From NCBI GenBank assembly GCA_029959085.1, contig JARWIR010000023.1:10553860-10617859 (forward strand): a stretch of 64,000 nucleotides of DNA. Reading direction: 5' to 3'. This DNA comes from Nemophila menziesii (lineage: Eukaryota; Streptophyta; Magnoliopsida; Boraginales; Hydrophyllaceae). Below are positions 49,742-61,080 of the stretch, one piece after another. The stretch's first letter is position 1; each line of letters begins with the position of its first letter. The translations under genes and the position numbers were made by a program. The notes beneath the pieces were generated by a model. It had not been told where the DNA came from. It did no database searches and worked only from the letters and a program-made list of their open reading frames with translations.

Positions 49742-51038
49742 GGGTTGCGTTGACTGTAGAGTATTTTAAATGCCCCCATCAAGCATGCTTTTTATGAATT
49801 AATGATAGAAAATAGTTGACTTTAGGAGTTAGTGTAAACTGTACTTTGATTGCATGCAAATATGAGATAATTGATAGGAAAAATTAATGAACAATGCAAA
49901 AGAAGTAAACTTGTGCTTAAGGATAATGGGTGGTTTGTAGAACGTGAGATCTAAATGAGTATAGAACCCACTTAGGTATGAACTAAAGGCAAGTTGTGTA
50001 AATAGGAAGATGATAGAGGCAGTTCTTTGTTAGCCCTTTGAATCCTTTTTGGCCTTCTATCCCTGAATTAATTTTATCCTTCTTAGACAAATTTTTAGCC
50101 TTTAAGCCTTTCTTTTGTCGCCACATTATAAGCCAATATCCCTTTAGATTGATAGGCATGACCATATGACCCGCACTTGAATCACGATCTTGAGACTTCC
50201 TGTCTTGAGCTTGAGTTTGGGGTGGTGGGTCCACTATATGGGAATTTACATTGGGTTGGGATTTTTGCACTTATCAATGATGCTTTGTGCTATATATGAT
50301 GATGATTCACAGGTTTATTATATTGTAACCCTTTGTCGGGGTAATAGTGAATGGAAAAGAAGCTTCGAGCTCAAGTTATGAATAGGCATAACTATAAAAA
50401 ATAGCATGATATCTCAACATCATAAAGAGAGTAATGGCTATACTAAAGAAAAGAAAACAATGAATAATTTGAAAAGAAAATATATTCGGACCGGCAAAGT
50501 GGAAATTTTTAGGTGAATCATCCTTAGTGCTTATTGGGTTAATTTGGGGATGCTAATTAAGCGCGTCAATTGGGTTGAGTGAGAACGTTATTCAAGTGTA
50601 AACTCAAGCTCTTGGACAGTTTGTTGATGGTAAGTGAGGAGAGAGCCAAAAGCTCACTTCAAATTTACCAAATATACATACCATACCGTCCTTCAGCCTA
50701 CGCTAAAACCGTAAAGACCTTGTGATTCCTAGATGCACAGTTAGTTAATAGGGAATATCCTAAGTGGAACATTCAACACAAGTAAAGATCGAGGAACACC
50801 CTATAGCCACCATCTTGAGATAAGTAATAAGCGTAACCTTCTAGCATTGAGAAATTAATTTTGGATTGATATTATTTTGTGTTTGATTTTGCATGATAAG
50901 TTTAGGCGCATATTAATTCCTAGGTTAGACTATATGAAATTTGTTTTAAGCTTTGCTTTGGGATTATTTTCTAGATTCTACCTTCTGCGTTCACCTAAAA
51001 GATCCTTTGTTTTTATTTTACTTTGTCGGGACGACAAA
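49742..51038 (-). other. Conserved non-coding 3' internal region of retroelement 1
   Basis: No gene is seen, but the stretch 49850-50830 has reverse-orientation relatives in element 2 (29400-30300) and element 3 (63150-64000). Shared landmarks are the ATGACC.TATGACCCGCACTTGAATC area near 50155, CCGGCAAAG near 50500, and the TAGGGACGG-like segment near 50690. Retention in three diverged elements suggests a packaging or replication role; that is inference. Confidence 0.5.
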
Positions 51039-51056
51039 GGTTTGTGTTTGGGGTCT
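51039..51056 (+). other. Polypurine-like tract, retroelement 1
   Basis: GGTTTGTGTTTGGGGTCT directly precedes the 3' LTR. Elements 2 and 3 have TTGGGGGTCT at the same place. Plus-strand priming would begin here. Confidence 0.55.
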
Positions 51057-52872
51057 TGATGTCTCCCGTTTTGTTCTAATTATTAGCCCTTGGAGACATC
51101 CTTTTAGGTGAATAAATGACTTAGTTGATAGACTTTTTAAGCTTAATTGATCATATTGCACTTTCTCCCCTTAGAAATTAACTATCTGCAGAATCTGAGC
51201 TTTTGTGCCTAAATTTGACTATTTTAATGCAAAGATAATCGGTTCTTGAATTTCATGAAAGACCAATCCAAGGAGGAGAAGTGAGAATAAAGTTCTAGTG
51301 TATTTTAGAGTGTTAGGAAATTATTTTGAGTCGAGTTTCTATTTTTAGAGTACACTTTCCTATTTCGTTTTCTTGATTTATTGATTTATTCTTTTTAAGC
51401 ATATGCGGTTTAATGATTTATTTAATGTGAAGCTTTAAGAGATAAATGGTAATTACTTAGAGATCAAGTCAAGATAAAGATTAAAGTAAAGAAGATTTAC
51501 ATGGAAATAAGAAGATTAGGAAAGATTTATTCAAAGGAGGAAAAGATAAAACTACCTTGTGAATCTGAAAATCCAGCCACGTTTTAGAGATTAAATCATA
51601 ATTAAAGATTGGCTAGGATTCTGGACGAGTGGTCTACACCAATAGAAAGCTCTTTCCAAGACAAGAAGTTTCATATATTGGAACTTCTCAAACGGATAAG
51701 TATTGAAAAAGATATGACCAAATCAAATCAGCAGCAAAATCTTACCTTTCCTAGATATTAGGGTGACGAATTAAAGAGTCCTTGACTTGTCTTCCACTCC
51801 AAGTAAATTCGACCTAGGGGTTTCTAACACCTATAATACACCTCTTAGACCTCATAATTCATTACCTCTCATTAATCTTTCAATTCTTAACATCCTTAGA
51901 GAGAGAGTCACAACAACCTCTCAATTATTATTCAATATATACATCTTTAGAGAGAGAGTTAGAGACTTCAAGAGCAAGAAGGCAAAGGAGAAGCTAGAGT
52001 TGGAGGAATTCTGTTCTTCCATCAACAGTCATCTAATCCTTAGGTTATATATTTCTTTTCTGTAATTAAATATGATGTCCTTCTATTTAGTTTAAGTATT
52101 TAATATTTCCATGAGCTAAACTTTTATATACTTGAGAATCGCAATAAAGGGATGAATCATAATTAATCTAATTTATGTTTTGAATTTGAGATTGTTTAGA
52201 TTTAAATTGAATTAGGTCTTAGATTTTGGATATTACTTTGTTCTTAATCACTATTTCTTTTCCGTACAACTAGAAATAGATTTTAGTATCTGGGCTATTC
52301 TCTTTAGTGGCGAAGTGATCATCCGACAGGGGGGTTTGAATACAGATCTAGGTAATACCCGTGTAATGTCCGTTACTGACCGACAGGCTTAACTAGTTAC
52401 ATAGCCAATGAGGTAAAATCATATCATCCGAAGAGGCATATTCGACCATACAGGTGTTTATGATACTTTAGGATAGCTCCTAGGTCCACCCTACAGGGGG
52501 TTAGGAGATATTAGAGTCCCGACTAATATTATAATTCCGATTCTACCCTTAAACAAAGCATAGGTTATATTGATTAGATGGATTCCTTGCGAGACTCAAG
52601 TATCTCTCTTATCTAAAGTCAGTCTTTTATTTTCTTTTATTTAATTCAATTTAGTCTTCATTTATTTGCATCTTAGAAAACCAAACAAAAATCTATTATT
52701 TACTTTTTTGTTAAACAATTATTTTTGCTATCTGATTATTACTAGAGTTGAACCTAATCCGTCCCTGAGAACGAACTCGATTTATCGAATATTACTTGGA
52801 CAACCGTACACTTGCGGTAATTGTGGTTCCTTTATTTTTGCACTTTATTTTATAACACACCAAGACCCACCA
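51057..52872 (+). repeat. 3' LTR of retroelement 1
   Basis: 1816 bp, TGATGTCTCC to GACCCACCA, then the right AAGTT duplication. Differences from the 5' LTR are scattered substitutions and a few 1-base indels. Hairpin arms are at 51058-51066 and 51092-51100. Confidence 0.92.
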
Positions 52873-53857
52873 AAGTTCAAAAGTAATAAATACAAATATA
52901 ATTCTTTTTATTTTCTTATTATATGTCTGAATTATTTTTAAGAATCTTAAGTACGGGAATATTCTAGTATTATATATATATGCATATATATATATATATA
53001 TATTCAATAATGGTTACTTATAATTCATAAGTTTATTTAATATATTATCTAGTTTTAATTATTCATTAAAATAATTATTTGTGTTATTTAATGATTAAAT
53101 AATAAAAAAATCTAAATAGAAATAAACAGAAATAGGAAATAATTTTTTATCAAAATACTAAATTAGTTAATAAAATAATATATTTAGGAAACAAATATTA
53201 TATGACAATTAGCTGAAAATCATTAATTAATTATTGACAACTAATACAATAACTTTAAAAAAACCGTATTCAAGGTATTAACTCCAACTAATCCTTAATT
53301 TTAAATATCTTTTAATTATTGAGGTTTGAAATAACAATTTAATCATAATAAATAAAATAATTCTTTACATCTTAATTAAATTATCCTTTATACTCTTATA
53401 TAAATAATTTAAGAAATATCATTTATTATTAATATAAATAAACACCATTAACAAAGTAATAAGATAATGTTGAAGTTAAGGGAAAAAATATGTTTATTAT
53501 TTTATTAGAGATAGTGATCTAAATAACATGAAAAAAGTCTTGATAATCTAAATTGATAAATATATCAAAAATAGACAATTAAAATAAGATGAATTGAGCA
53601 AATTGTATTTTTATGTTTTTAGAATTTTTTTATGATTAAGATAAAAAATGAAGTAGTAAAAAATGTTATAAATAAATTAAGAATTAAAATTTAAAATTAA
53701 AAACTATAAAATAAAATATTGTTAAAATAATAAATTCATTTTTAATCCATTTCAAAAGCATTAAAAAATCTAGTTTTCCTCTTTAATAAGGATAAACAAA
53801 GAAATTAAATACTCAACTTCTTAAAATTTCAACAAAAAAATGAAATACTCAAACTTG

Positions 53858-54265
53858 TCAAAAATTCAACGACAATAAATTTTTTGATTTGAAAATATAA
53901 TATATTAAAATACTCCTATAAATCTGGTATGTCAAAATTTGAATGATAATCTGGCCAATCATTGTTTTCGGGAAAGATTTAGGAATGTTGTTGGTGTTGT
54001 CCTCGTCGTTATTGTTGTTCCTACGAGAATTGTCGTTGGAGGTGGAACTTGAAGCATGCATAGGTTTAAATTCGTTGAGATCGTTTTTGTTGTTTCTTGA
54101 ATAAAACATATCTTTAATGTTATAGATATTGTTGTTACTGTTATGAACCCGACTCCAAAAGTCTATCGGCCTTGGTGTTTCCATATGGACTGAAATCTCT
54201 TGGAAAAATCTGACTCGCCCAGTTAAACAATTTACATCATCCTCAACAGCTAATAAAGCATACAA
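53858..54265 (-). pseudogene. Chimeric open frame: D-block plus Asn/Ser-rich fragment, unit F
   Basis: A 135-codon frame starts inside the TATA-bearing block (MYALLAVEDDVNC, 54265), crosses the join near 54215, and continues through ETPRPIDFWSRV, NIKDMFYSRNN and ASSSTSNDN into the read-through tail. In D the equivalent frame is cut by differences at about 24926, so only F keeps it open. It lies about 300-400 bp downstream (minus sense) of a TATA-like sequence in the same block. It may be a chance fusion. I rate it as a chimeric remnant with a small possibility of expression. Confidence 0.4.
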
Positions 54266-55224
54266 AGTCCCGCTATCACAATGCTCGACTCAATAACTCA
54301 GTCTGAGAGCACAAACACAACTCCAAATAAGTAAAAGTGTCAACAAATGAGTTGTTTGAATCGCAGGAGGAATGTATACGGTGAATTATAGTAATAATGA
54401 CGTAACCTGCTCTCAATCACTTCCAAAGATCTTTATCTCGCTCACCTAGTGTCTTGTTGTTTCGCTGAGTCTTTCCTGAAACCAGGCAAAATGTTAAGCC
54501 CAAAGAGAGTTGCATTCTTAACCTTAGAGGAACTAAGCAGATTTATACCGACTGTATAATAACCAAATCCAATACACAGAGAGAAGATTATGGTATATCT
54601 AGAGTGTACCAAATTCTTTTATGAAATAGGGTATTTATAAAGCTCGAAGATGCACGCAAAGCACTAGCATGGTGCACAATCTTAGGAGAGGATGAGTGCA
54701 CACTATAGACTATCGTGGATTCTGGCCAACCGGGCAGAGAATTGTATAGTACTGAGCGTATACACTTATGTATGATTTAGGTCGACAAGAAATGTCTATC
54801 CTGGGAAGATTTTAACACTCTTATCCCCTTCCTAAGACGTTCCTTTCCCTCAACCCCCTACACATCTCCTTCGTTCGATCTTCCCAAGTTTTTTCGGGCT
54901 TATTCAACCATCGATGTTATATTTTGGTTTATCGATACCCTTTTTGAATTTGTTCGATCCATATCCCTTGTCTGCGTATTACCAAAAGAAATTTATTACC
55001 TCTTTCAGTTTTACGCCGATACAAGGTTGGATCGACTATTTAATCTTCTTGGCACGTCTTTTCCATTGTCTACTGTAACATTCATTGTATTCAGATATAA
55101 ATGTTTTATAACCTATCCTTTAATGAGGTATTATTCAGTTGAGTATCGAATTATATTAAACAACAATTAAGTTTATATCGATTTTAATATTTTAGAATAT
55201 TATTTTTTTATTTTAACACATATA

Positions 55225-56160
55225 TTAGAGTGGAGAATACTTCTTATTTATATAAATAACTAACCATGTTTCTAAAATAGTTATTGAATAATGAAACTTC
55301 AAAATCTCCAAATACACATACTCAGAATCTAATGATCCAAAGAATACATAATCTCTATAGTAAAATCTTTTCGGAGCCCAGATTTCCGCTTCCTCAATAG
55401 TGTGAACGCTTGTTTCTTCGAAGTGATAAGAATAGTAATCTAGAAAACATGTTCGTATATCCGACTCATGTTCGTTCAAAACCCCGTTGTTAACTTTAAT
55501 GGGCAGAATCTTTATTGCCACTTCTTCTTTGTTTTAGGCCACAAAGAAGAATTTCGTATTTTTATCTCCATGTTAAGTCAACTTTGTTGTATTCTATCTA
55601 CCCAATAATTTTTTTCACACTCATATGTTTGTTTCAACTAGACTCTGACATGCCCTTCCTCTAACTGGATGTTAGAAGTTGTTTGTTTGTTCACACTTTT
55701 AGTAACTTATTCCTGCAGTTTTTTAATAAAGAACTCCTGGTTTTTGAATGTTTTTCAGCTCTATATATTAAGAGCTCTTGTCCAAGAAAACCTCTAATAA
55801 TTCTTGTGTTCTTGGTACGCCCCATGAAATTACCTCCGAGCATTGTTTGTATTCCATCCAAGAAGATTAAAATCTAAACATGTTTTGTCCTTGTCTCAAG
55901 GATGGATCGTATTGGATAATTAGTTGTGAGTGATCAAATTCTATTGCTAGTGGGATAACCACATACGATGCAAATATACGATCAAGTTTTTCCTTGACGA
56001 GGTCACTATATGTCCATTGGTTAGTCCAAGTATAGAAACACTCGTAAGAGTGTAAATCGTTTAGGCTATTATTATGTAAAAAATCTATAATTCCATTATA
56101 TTGTTCATATTGGCAACTGTATTTCCTGTTAAAGTTCAATATGTCATTAAAATCACCTGT
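55225..56160 (-). pseudogene. LINE ORF2 remnant, unit F
   Basis: Duplicate of the unit D remnant. The endonuclease end (VKEKLDRI at about 56000) and the linker (ESDIRTCFLDYYSYHF) are present, and the latter forms an open frame of 98 codons at 55225-55521. The TAA inside the FRF-W motif is shared with D, so the element was dead before duplication. There is no reverse transcriptase core. Confidence 0.7.
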
Positions 56161-56845
56161 ATAGATGCAATAATATCAATTTGTATCGTATCAAAATTAA
56201 TGCATGGTACAATAATTAATTTATCAAATAAACAAGAAGATCAAAATTATAAAGTCCCTAATAGTCAGGTATTTTCTATTTTGTGTTGTTGAGTTAATTC
56301 GCACTATAGTCCATTATTATAAATGCATATATATAGAAATATAGGAGTGTACTAATTATATATCAAGAAAAAAGTACAATGAAAGTGTATAAATATATCC
56401 AATATTCCGTATAGTGTAATAATTTGTATTATAATCAAACCGCGTGGAAGTTGAACATACTTTAGATTTTTCTATAAAATAACTTTCGTATATCTTTATA
56501 ATAATTGTAGATATATATTAAAAAATAATGTACTTTTTGAAATAAATTATCACTCGTTTATTAAACTAACGAGTTTTAGCTTGTATGTCAAAACTTGGAT
56601 TATCCAAGTTTAATTTATTTCTATCTTTGTTTCTCTCATCTAGGGCAAATCTAATATAAATATATTAGTTTAGATTAGAAAATTTATATATATATATTAA
56701 GTTTATTATTAATCTAAAGTAATTATCTAATGACAAAATATAATTTAAAATATTGAACAAGATGAATAAGCTTGTAGGTGTGCGACCACCTAGAATCACC
56801 TTCAAGTTAGTAATAATTAATCTAAATAATTAGTAATCAGCATAG

Positions 56846-57222
56846 TGGTGGTTCTTTGTGTGTTCTAAAATAAATGAAATAAGGAAAAGAGAACCACAAC
56901 TGCAAGTGTACAGTTGTCCAAAGCAATATATGTGATAATACAGATTCGTTCTCAGGGACGGATTGGTTGACTCTAATGCTTATTGAATAGTGGTTAACTG
57001 CACGTAAAAGCAAGTAAATGATTTAAGAATGTTTGTTTTTGTTTTCTATAACTAAGACAATTAATTAAAATACTAAATTAAATAGAATATTAAACTAGAC
57101 GTGAGAAAATAAAATAACTAAACGTAAGGTATGAAAGACAGTACTTGAGAGATGCAAGGATTTCACCTAACTCTGTTCATTCCATGTTTTGTTTAAGGGA
57201 CAAATCGGTAAATAGTAATGGC
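56846..57222 (-). mobile_element. Truncated LTR of retroelement 2 type, unit F
   Basis: The sequence from TGGTGGTTCTTTGTG to TAGTAATGGC matches 27630-28007 in D, including the same AT-rich flank ending CATAG. It ends abruptly at 57222, where unrelated DNA with CTCATTAACATG begins. It is the same insertion as in D, later cut. Confidence 0.8.
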
Positions 57223-57426
57223 TCATTAACATGTTCATAAATCGAGTCTTGATTTGTGAACATATAATCAGTTTGTACAGGCTCATTAACATGTTGATCG
57301 TTCATGAAATCAGGTACGAAATTGGTAGTGTAGTCTTTGATGTAATTCAATACACAGAAAGCTGTGGTCAGAAAAATTCCCTATAAAAGTCAAGTCACGG
57401 ACATACAGATAGCAAAAGAATCATAC

Positions 57427-57826
57427 CTTGTCTGAAACAGAAGAAGCGATTTTTTCCAAAGCTCGCTTCAAATGTAAGTCTTTGATAGTGTGTGGGGCCC
57501 ATCTTTTGGATCTCCCTTTCAACAGCAGCCATAGCAGCATCATTCATCTATCATTATCATTAACACATAAATGAGTCATGATTAAAGCATTAAGCATGAA
57601 GCATTAACATTCAGTAATACAGTTACCATACCAGTGAAGTAAAACCAGCTCCACTTAGACCAGCTTCTAATATTAACCCACGCTAGTCTGAAGTGGGGAG
57701 AGGAACGTACATAAGTTTCATAAATCTTCCTGGTCTAAGGAGAGATGGGTCCACTATTTCTGGTCTATTAGTAGCACCAATTGCCACCAAAATTAACTTA
57801 TTCTTGGCTTGATCCCTTACTTTCCA
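57427..57826 (-). pseudogene. CDC48C/NVL-like AAA ATPase gene fragment
   Basis: Minus strand, two exon pieces. The first (57826-57632) reads [19 protein letters not shown] and LMYVPLP.SD, the second-region and sensor part of an AAA ATPase domain. TAG then sits where the family has Glu, followed by RGLILEA joined directly to LSGAGFTSL (the residues between are deleted). A GT donor follows at 57631, and the intron ends with AG at 57548. The second piece (57547-57427) reads MNDAAMAAVEREIQK and, after a frameshift near GGGCCCC, TIKDLHLKRALEKI.SSVSDK, ending at a GT donor. Such motifs are typical of the C-terminal AAA module of plant CDC48C and animal NVL, nuclear ATPases linked to ribosome assembly. 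Walker A and B are not present. With a stop, a deletion and a frameshift it is a dead fragment. Confidence 0.82.
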
Positions 57827-58682
57827 CTACACCAAATTCACAAAGTTAAAAAGAGTTATTACATGTCATCACTATTAACAATTCCTTTATATTCAACATG
57901 TGCAACAACTTTGTAATCATTTCCAGTTCTATCATCCACACTACGTTCCTTCAAATGATGAAGTATTTAGAAGACTCAAACAATTCAAAAAAAAAGTCCA
58001 TAAGTAAACAAATCAAAACAAAAATTAAGTAGTAATTAAGAGATTCTACCTGTCGAAGGCATCTAATACTTGTCTTCATTGTTTCAACAGAAACATCACG
58101 TTTATTTCTTGAGGCGCGAAAAACTAAAAAAATCAAATTCCTCCAAGACTCTTAATTGGCAAAAGAATAAAATATTAGATACTTGCTTAAACGAAAACTA
58201 TTACTCTTTATTTAATTGTAGACAGATTACCTTAGACATTGATCAACATTATTGCAAGCAAACTTTTCCATTACCATCTTCAGATACATATTGTGCTACC
58301 TACGAACCATGTTTTATAAAGATTGAATAGTTACGTGAAGAATCTAAATTTAATTATAATCATAACTTACTGCTCGAATATTCACTCGAAGAGATGTTGT
58401 TGGTGCAGAACGTAGACGGTTTGAATTGCACCATTAGTCTTTGTAGTATCCACAAATAGGTGAATTTTTCACTGCGATTAATAGACCAATTAATAGAATT
58501 AAAAAATCGCAAGACCTTAACTTTTGAATTGCACCATTAGTCCTGTAGTATCCAGAATAGGTGAATTTACATTGCAATCAATATTTGGCAATGGTGTTTT
58601 CTAGAAATTCCATGAGTTAAAATCCTCCTACAAAAAACACAATTAAAGAATAAAAAATCACAATTAAAAAATTTAATAAAAT

Positions 58683-58710
58683 TACTTATTTACTTATTTA
58701 CTTATTTACT
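58683..58710 (+). repeat. TACTTATT microsatellite
   Basis: Between three and four tandem copies of an 8-base TTACTTAT unit. Confidence 0.85.
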
Positions 58711-59039
58711 ATAATATTTTTACTGTTTAAATTTCATAATTATCTAAAAAGAAATTAAAGATATACATTCATATTTCAAGTTCACAGTCTTTTCTGTTTT
58801 GCTTCATATCTTTCATTATCCTGCCTGTAAATAAAAATACACAGCTACGGATTGAGGTAAATGTTACAATTTCCAATAAAACGATAATGTAGCACACCAA
58901 TTTAGTTTCCTTTACTCCATTTTTATATATTTTAGAAAATATATTATTCACTTGTTTCTTCTTTCAGCCCTCTTGTTTACAACCTCAACCTGCAAATATA
59001 CACTATCAGATTCCAAACCAGAGCATCAATAAACTTTGA

Positions 59040-59390
59040 ACAAAAAAAGGCTATTGTCAGATTTGTAAAAGTATATTTAATAAATATACTTAAATCAGAT
59101 AATTCTGAAAAATTGTAAAAGATGGGATTCTGTTAAATATAATTTCAATTTTATACCTTAATTTAGTCAGTTGACAATGATGATGGAGAATGGTGCCTGA
59201 AGTCTTACTCCAATAGAAAAGTTAAAAAAAGAAGCGATTGTAAGATTTGTAAAATAATATTTAATAAATATACTTAAATCAGATAATTCTGAAAAATTCT
59301 AAATGGTGAGATTAGGTTAAAAATAATTTCAATTTTTTACCTTAATTTGGTCAATAAATGATTATGATAGAGAATGGTTCGAGAATTGTG
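59040..59390 (+). repeat. Imperfect tandem duplication, about 180 bp
   Basis: Two copies share the run TTTAATAAATATACTTAAA, then TCAGATAATTCTGAAAAATT, ATAATTTCAATTTT and TACCTTAATTT, in the same order at 59070-59170 and 59253-59350. Confidence 0.8.
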
Positions 59391-59837
59391 GCGGTTTCTT
59401 GTGCAAAAGAACGGCTTGATCACTTTTCATTCATTCAACATAATAAGTATATTCTAATCAGACCAAATTGCTCACTCCATGGTTATAAAAAATTGTAAAA
59501 GTGTAAGAACTTAATTTAGGTTCTTCGATTGCCAAATGGATTTAAACAAAAAAAATTGTAGAAGTGATGAGATTAGGTTAAATTAAATTAGAGTTTCAAT
59601 GGTATAAATTGTTTTTTTAGGGTTGATGATAGTGGTGAATGGTTCTCCAGCGGCAGCGGTTGTGAATATGGTAGAGAATAGTGGAGAATGATTCTTCAAT
59701 TGGTGATGGCGGCGGCAGCTTTTGCAGGAGAGCTAGTGGTGGAAAGGCGACCGTGAATGATTTCATGAGATTAGGTTTGTTCCGCAATAATTTTTTTAAT
59801 GAAATAGTATGTTATTTTTATTTTTTAAATAATGAAT

Positions 59838-59930
59838 AAGTGGGGCCAGAATCGATCCTGGCCACCACTTATGTTTTGCCAGAATCGATCCTGGCTACCA
59901 CTTATGTTTTGTCAGAATCGAGTGGATAAA
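59838..59930 (+). repeat. 33-bp tandem repeats
   Basis: CCAGAATCGATCCTGG, then CACCACTTATGTTTTG, recurs about 2.3 times with one or two changes per copy. Each copy contains a palindromic CCAGAATCGATCCTGG-like core. Confidence 0.85.
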
Positions 59931-60768
59931 TCCGGACCGTAGGAAAAACTTCAAAATATAATATAGATATTTAATAATGCTTAGTTATAATTCATAAGTT
60001 TAATAAATATATTATCTAGTTATAATTATTCATTAAATTAATTATTTGTGTTATTTAATAATTAAATAATAAGAAAAATCATAATACAGAAATAAAAAAT
60101 AATTTCTTATCAAAATACTAAATTAGTTAATTGAATAAAATATTTAGAAAAAAATAATATGACAATTAGCTGAAAATTATTAATAATTATTGACAACTAA
60201 TACAATAACTTTAAAAAATCAGTAGTTAAGTTGTTAACTCCAACTCACCCTTAATTTGTATAATATTAAATTATTGAGGTATTAAATAATATTTAAATAG
60301 TAATAAATAAAATAATTCTTTACATCTTAATTTAATTATCCATTATACTCTTATATAAACAATTTAAGAAGTATCATTTATTATTAATATAATTACGCAC
60401 CATTAACAAAGTAATAAGATAATATTGAAGTTAAGGGAAAAAATATGTTTATTATTTTATTAGAGATAATAATCTAAATAACATAAAAAAAGTATTTATA
60501 ATCTGAATTTATAAGTATATCAAAAATGGATAATTAAAATAAAATGAATCGAGTACATTTTATTTTCATTTTTCTAAAACTTTTTTTATAATTTTGATAA
60601 AAATTGAAGTACTCAATAAATGTTATAAATAAATTTAGAATTAAAATTTAAAATTAAAATTTAAAATTAAAAGCTATAAAATAAAATATGGTTAAAAGGA
60701 TAAATTCCTTTTCTAATCTATTTTAAATGGCATTAAAAAAATCTAGTTTTCCTCTTTAATAACGATAA

Positions 60769-60949
60769 GAGTAATGCCTATATATCACCCAATCACCTCT
60801 TCACCCCAAATGTGGAGTCTATGTGAATATTTTAAAAACCAATCATGATATTTCTATTTCTTAAATAACTTTTCACTTTCTCTTTTATTTAATGCCACAT
60901 ATGCTCCACATAAGGGGTGAAGAGGTGAATGGGTGATATATCATTACTC
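60769..60949 (+). mobile_element. MITE, 181 bp, probably PIF/Harbinger (Tourist) type
   Basis: Terminal inverted repeats of about 36 bp: the left end starts GAGTAATGCCTATATATCAC and the right end, on the other strand, starts GAGTAATGATATATCACCC. Both lead into TCACCTCTTCACCCC. The element is flanked by TAA (60766-60768 and 60950-60952), and other units have the uninterrupted site AATAAGGATAAAC. A TAA/TTA duplication is characteristic of Tourist elements. Confidence 0.85.
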
Positions 60950-61080
60950 TAAGGATAAACAAAGAAAACGAAATACTCAACTTTTCAAAAATTCAGCAAA
61001 GAAAATAAAATACTCAATCTTCTTAAAAATTCAACGATAATAAGTTTATTGATTTGCAAATACAATATATCAAACTACTC

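Larger units (their letters stand above)
45270..52872 (+). mobile_element. Retroelement 1: complete non-autonomous LTR retrotransposon (7.6 kb)
   Basis: The element has two 1.8-kb LTRs with TG...CA termini, a 5-bp target duplication, a primer binding site after the 5' LTR and a polypurine-like run before the 3' LTR. Its 3.97 kb internal region (47088-51056) has no protease, reverse transcriptase, RNase H or integrase motifs, so it depends on a partner element. The primer site and the GGGAGACAACCC motif at 48449 point to the Ty3/Gypsy Tat/Athila side, but this is an inference. Internal map: 47248-48423 broken coding frame; 48424-48600 spacer; 48601-48920 palindrome-rich GC segment; 48921-49400 spacer; 49403-49741 possible second frame; 49742-51040 no coding, conserved in elements 2 and 3. 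Confidence 0.9.
37481..53002 (+). repeat. Macro-repeat unit E, interrupted by an LTR retrotransposon
   Basis: Without the 7.6 kb retroelement and its 5-bp duplication this unit is about 7.9 kb and closely matches C throughout. Internal map: 37481-38363 nothing recognised; 38364-39303 Asn/Ser-rich fragment; 39304-40818 nothing recognised; 40819-41521 hAT-like insertion; 41522-42385 nothing recognised; 42386-43280 45-bp repeat array; 43281-44047 nothing recognised; 44048-44239 G6PDH-like fragment; 44240-45269 nothing recognised; 45270-52872 retroelement; 52873-53002 remainder of the unit with an (AT)n end. Confidence 0.87.
53003..56845 (+). repeat. Macro-repeat unit F (alternative-block type)
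   Basis: The unit is a close copy of unit D: spacer 53003-53915, Asn/Ser-rich fragment 53916-54215, TATA-bearing block 54216-55224, LINE remnant 55225-56160, then AT-rich DNA with nothing recognised to 56845. The D copy has a long (AT)n tract at 27431-27481, while F has only a short one near 56680-56697. F runs into the same LTR edge as D at 56846, so that insertion predates the duplication. Confidence 0.85.
57223..59970 (-). other. Non-unit block carrying the AAA ATPase fragment and short repeats
   Basis: This block replaces unit DNA between F and G. Besides the AAA fragment it has a GGCTCATTAACATGTT direct repeat (57220 and 57283). A possible exon-like minus-strand stretch ends at 58052 with CAG/GTAGAA (reading RDVSVETMKTSIRCLRQ, not recognised). 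A 45-bp direct repeat occurs at 58419 and 58525, and TACTTATT repeats at about 58683-58710. There is an approximately 180-bp imperfect tandem duplication (59040-59390) and 33-bp repeats near 59850-59930. The rest, including 59400-59840, shows nothing I recognise. Clear transposon ends were not found. Confidence 0.5.
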
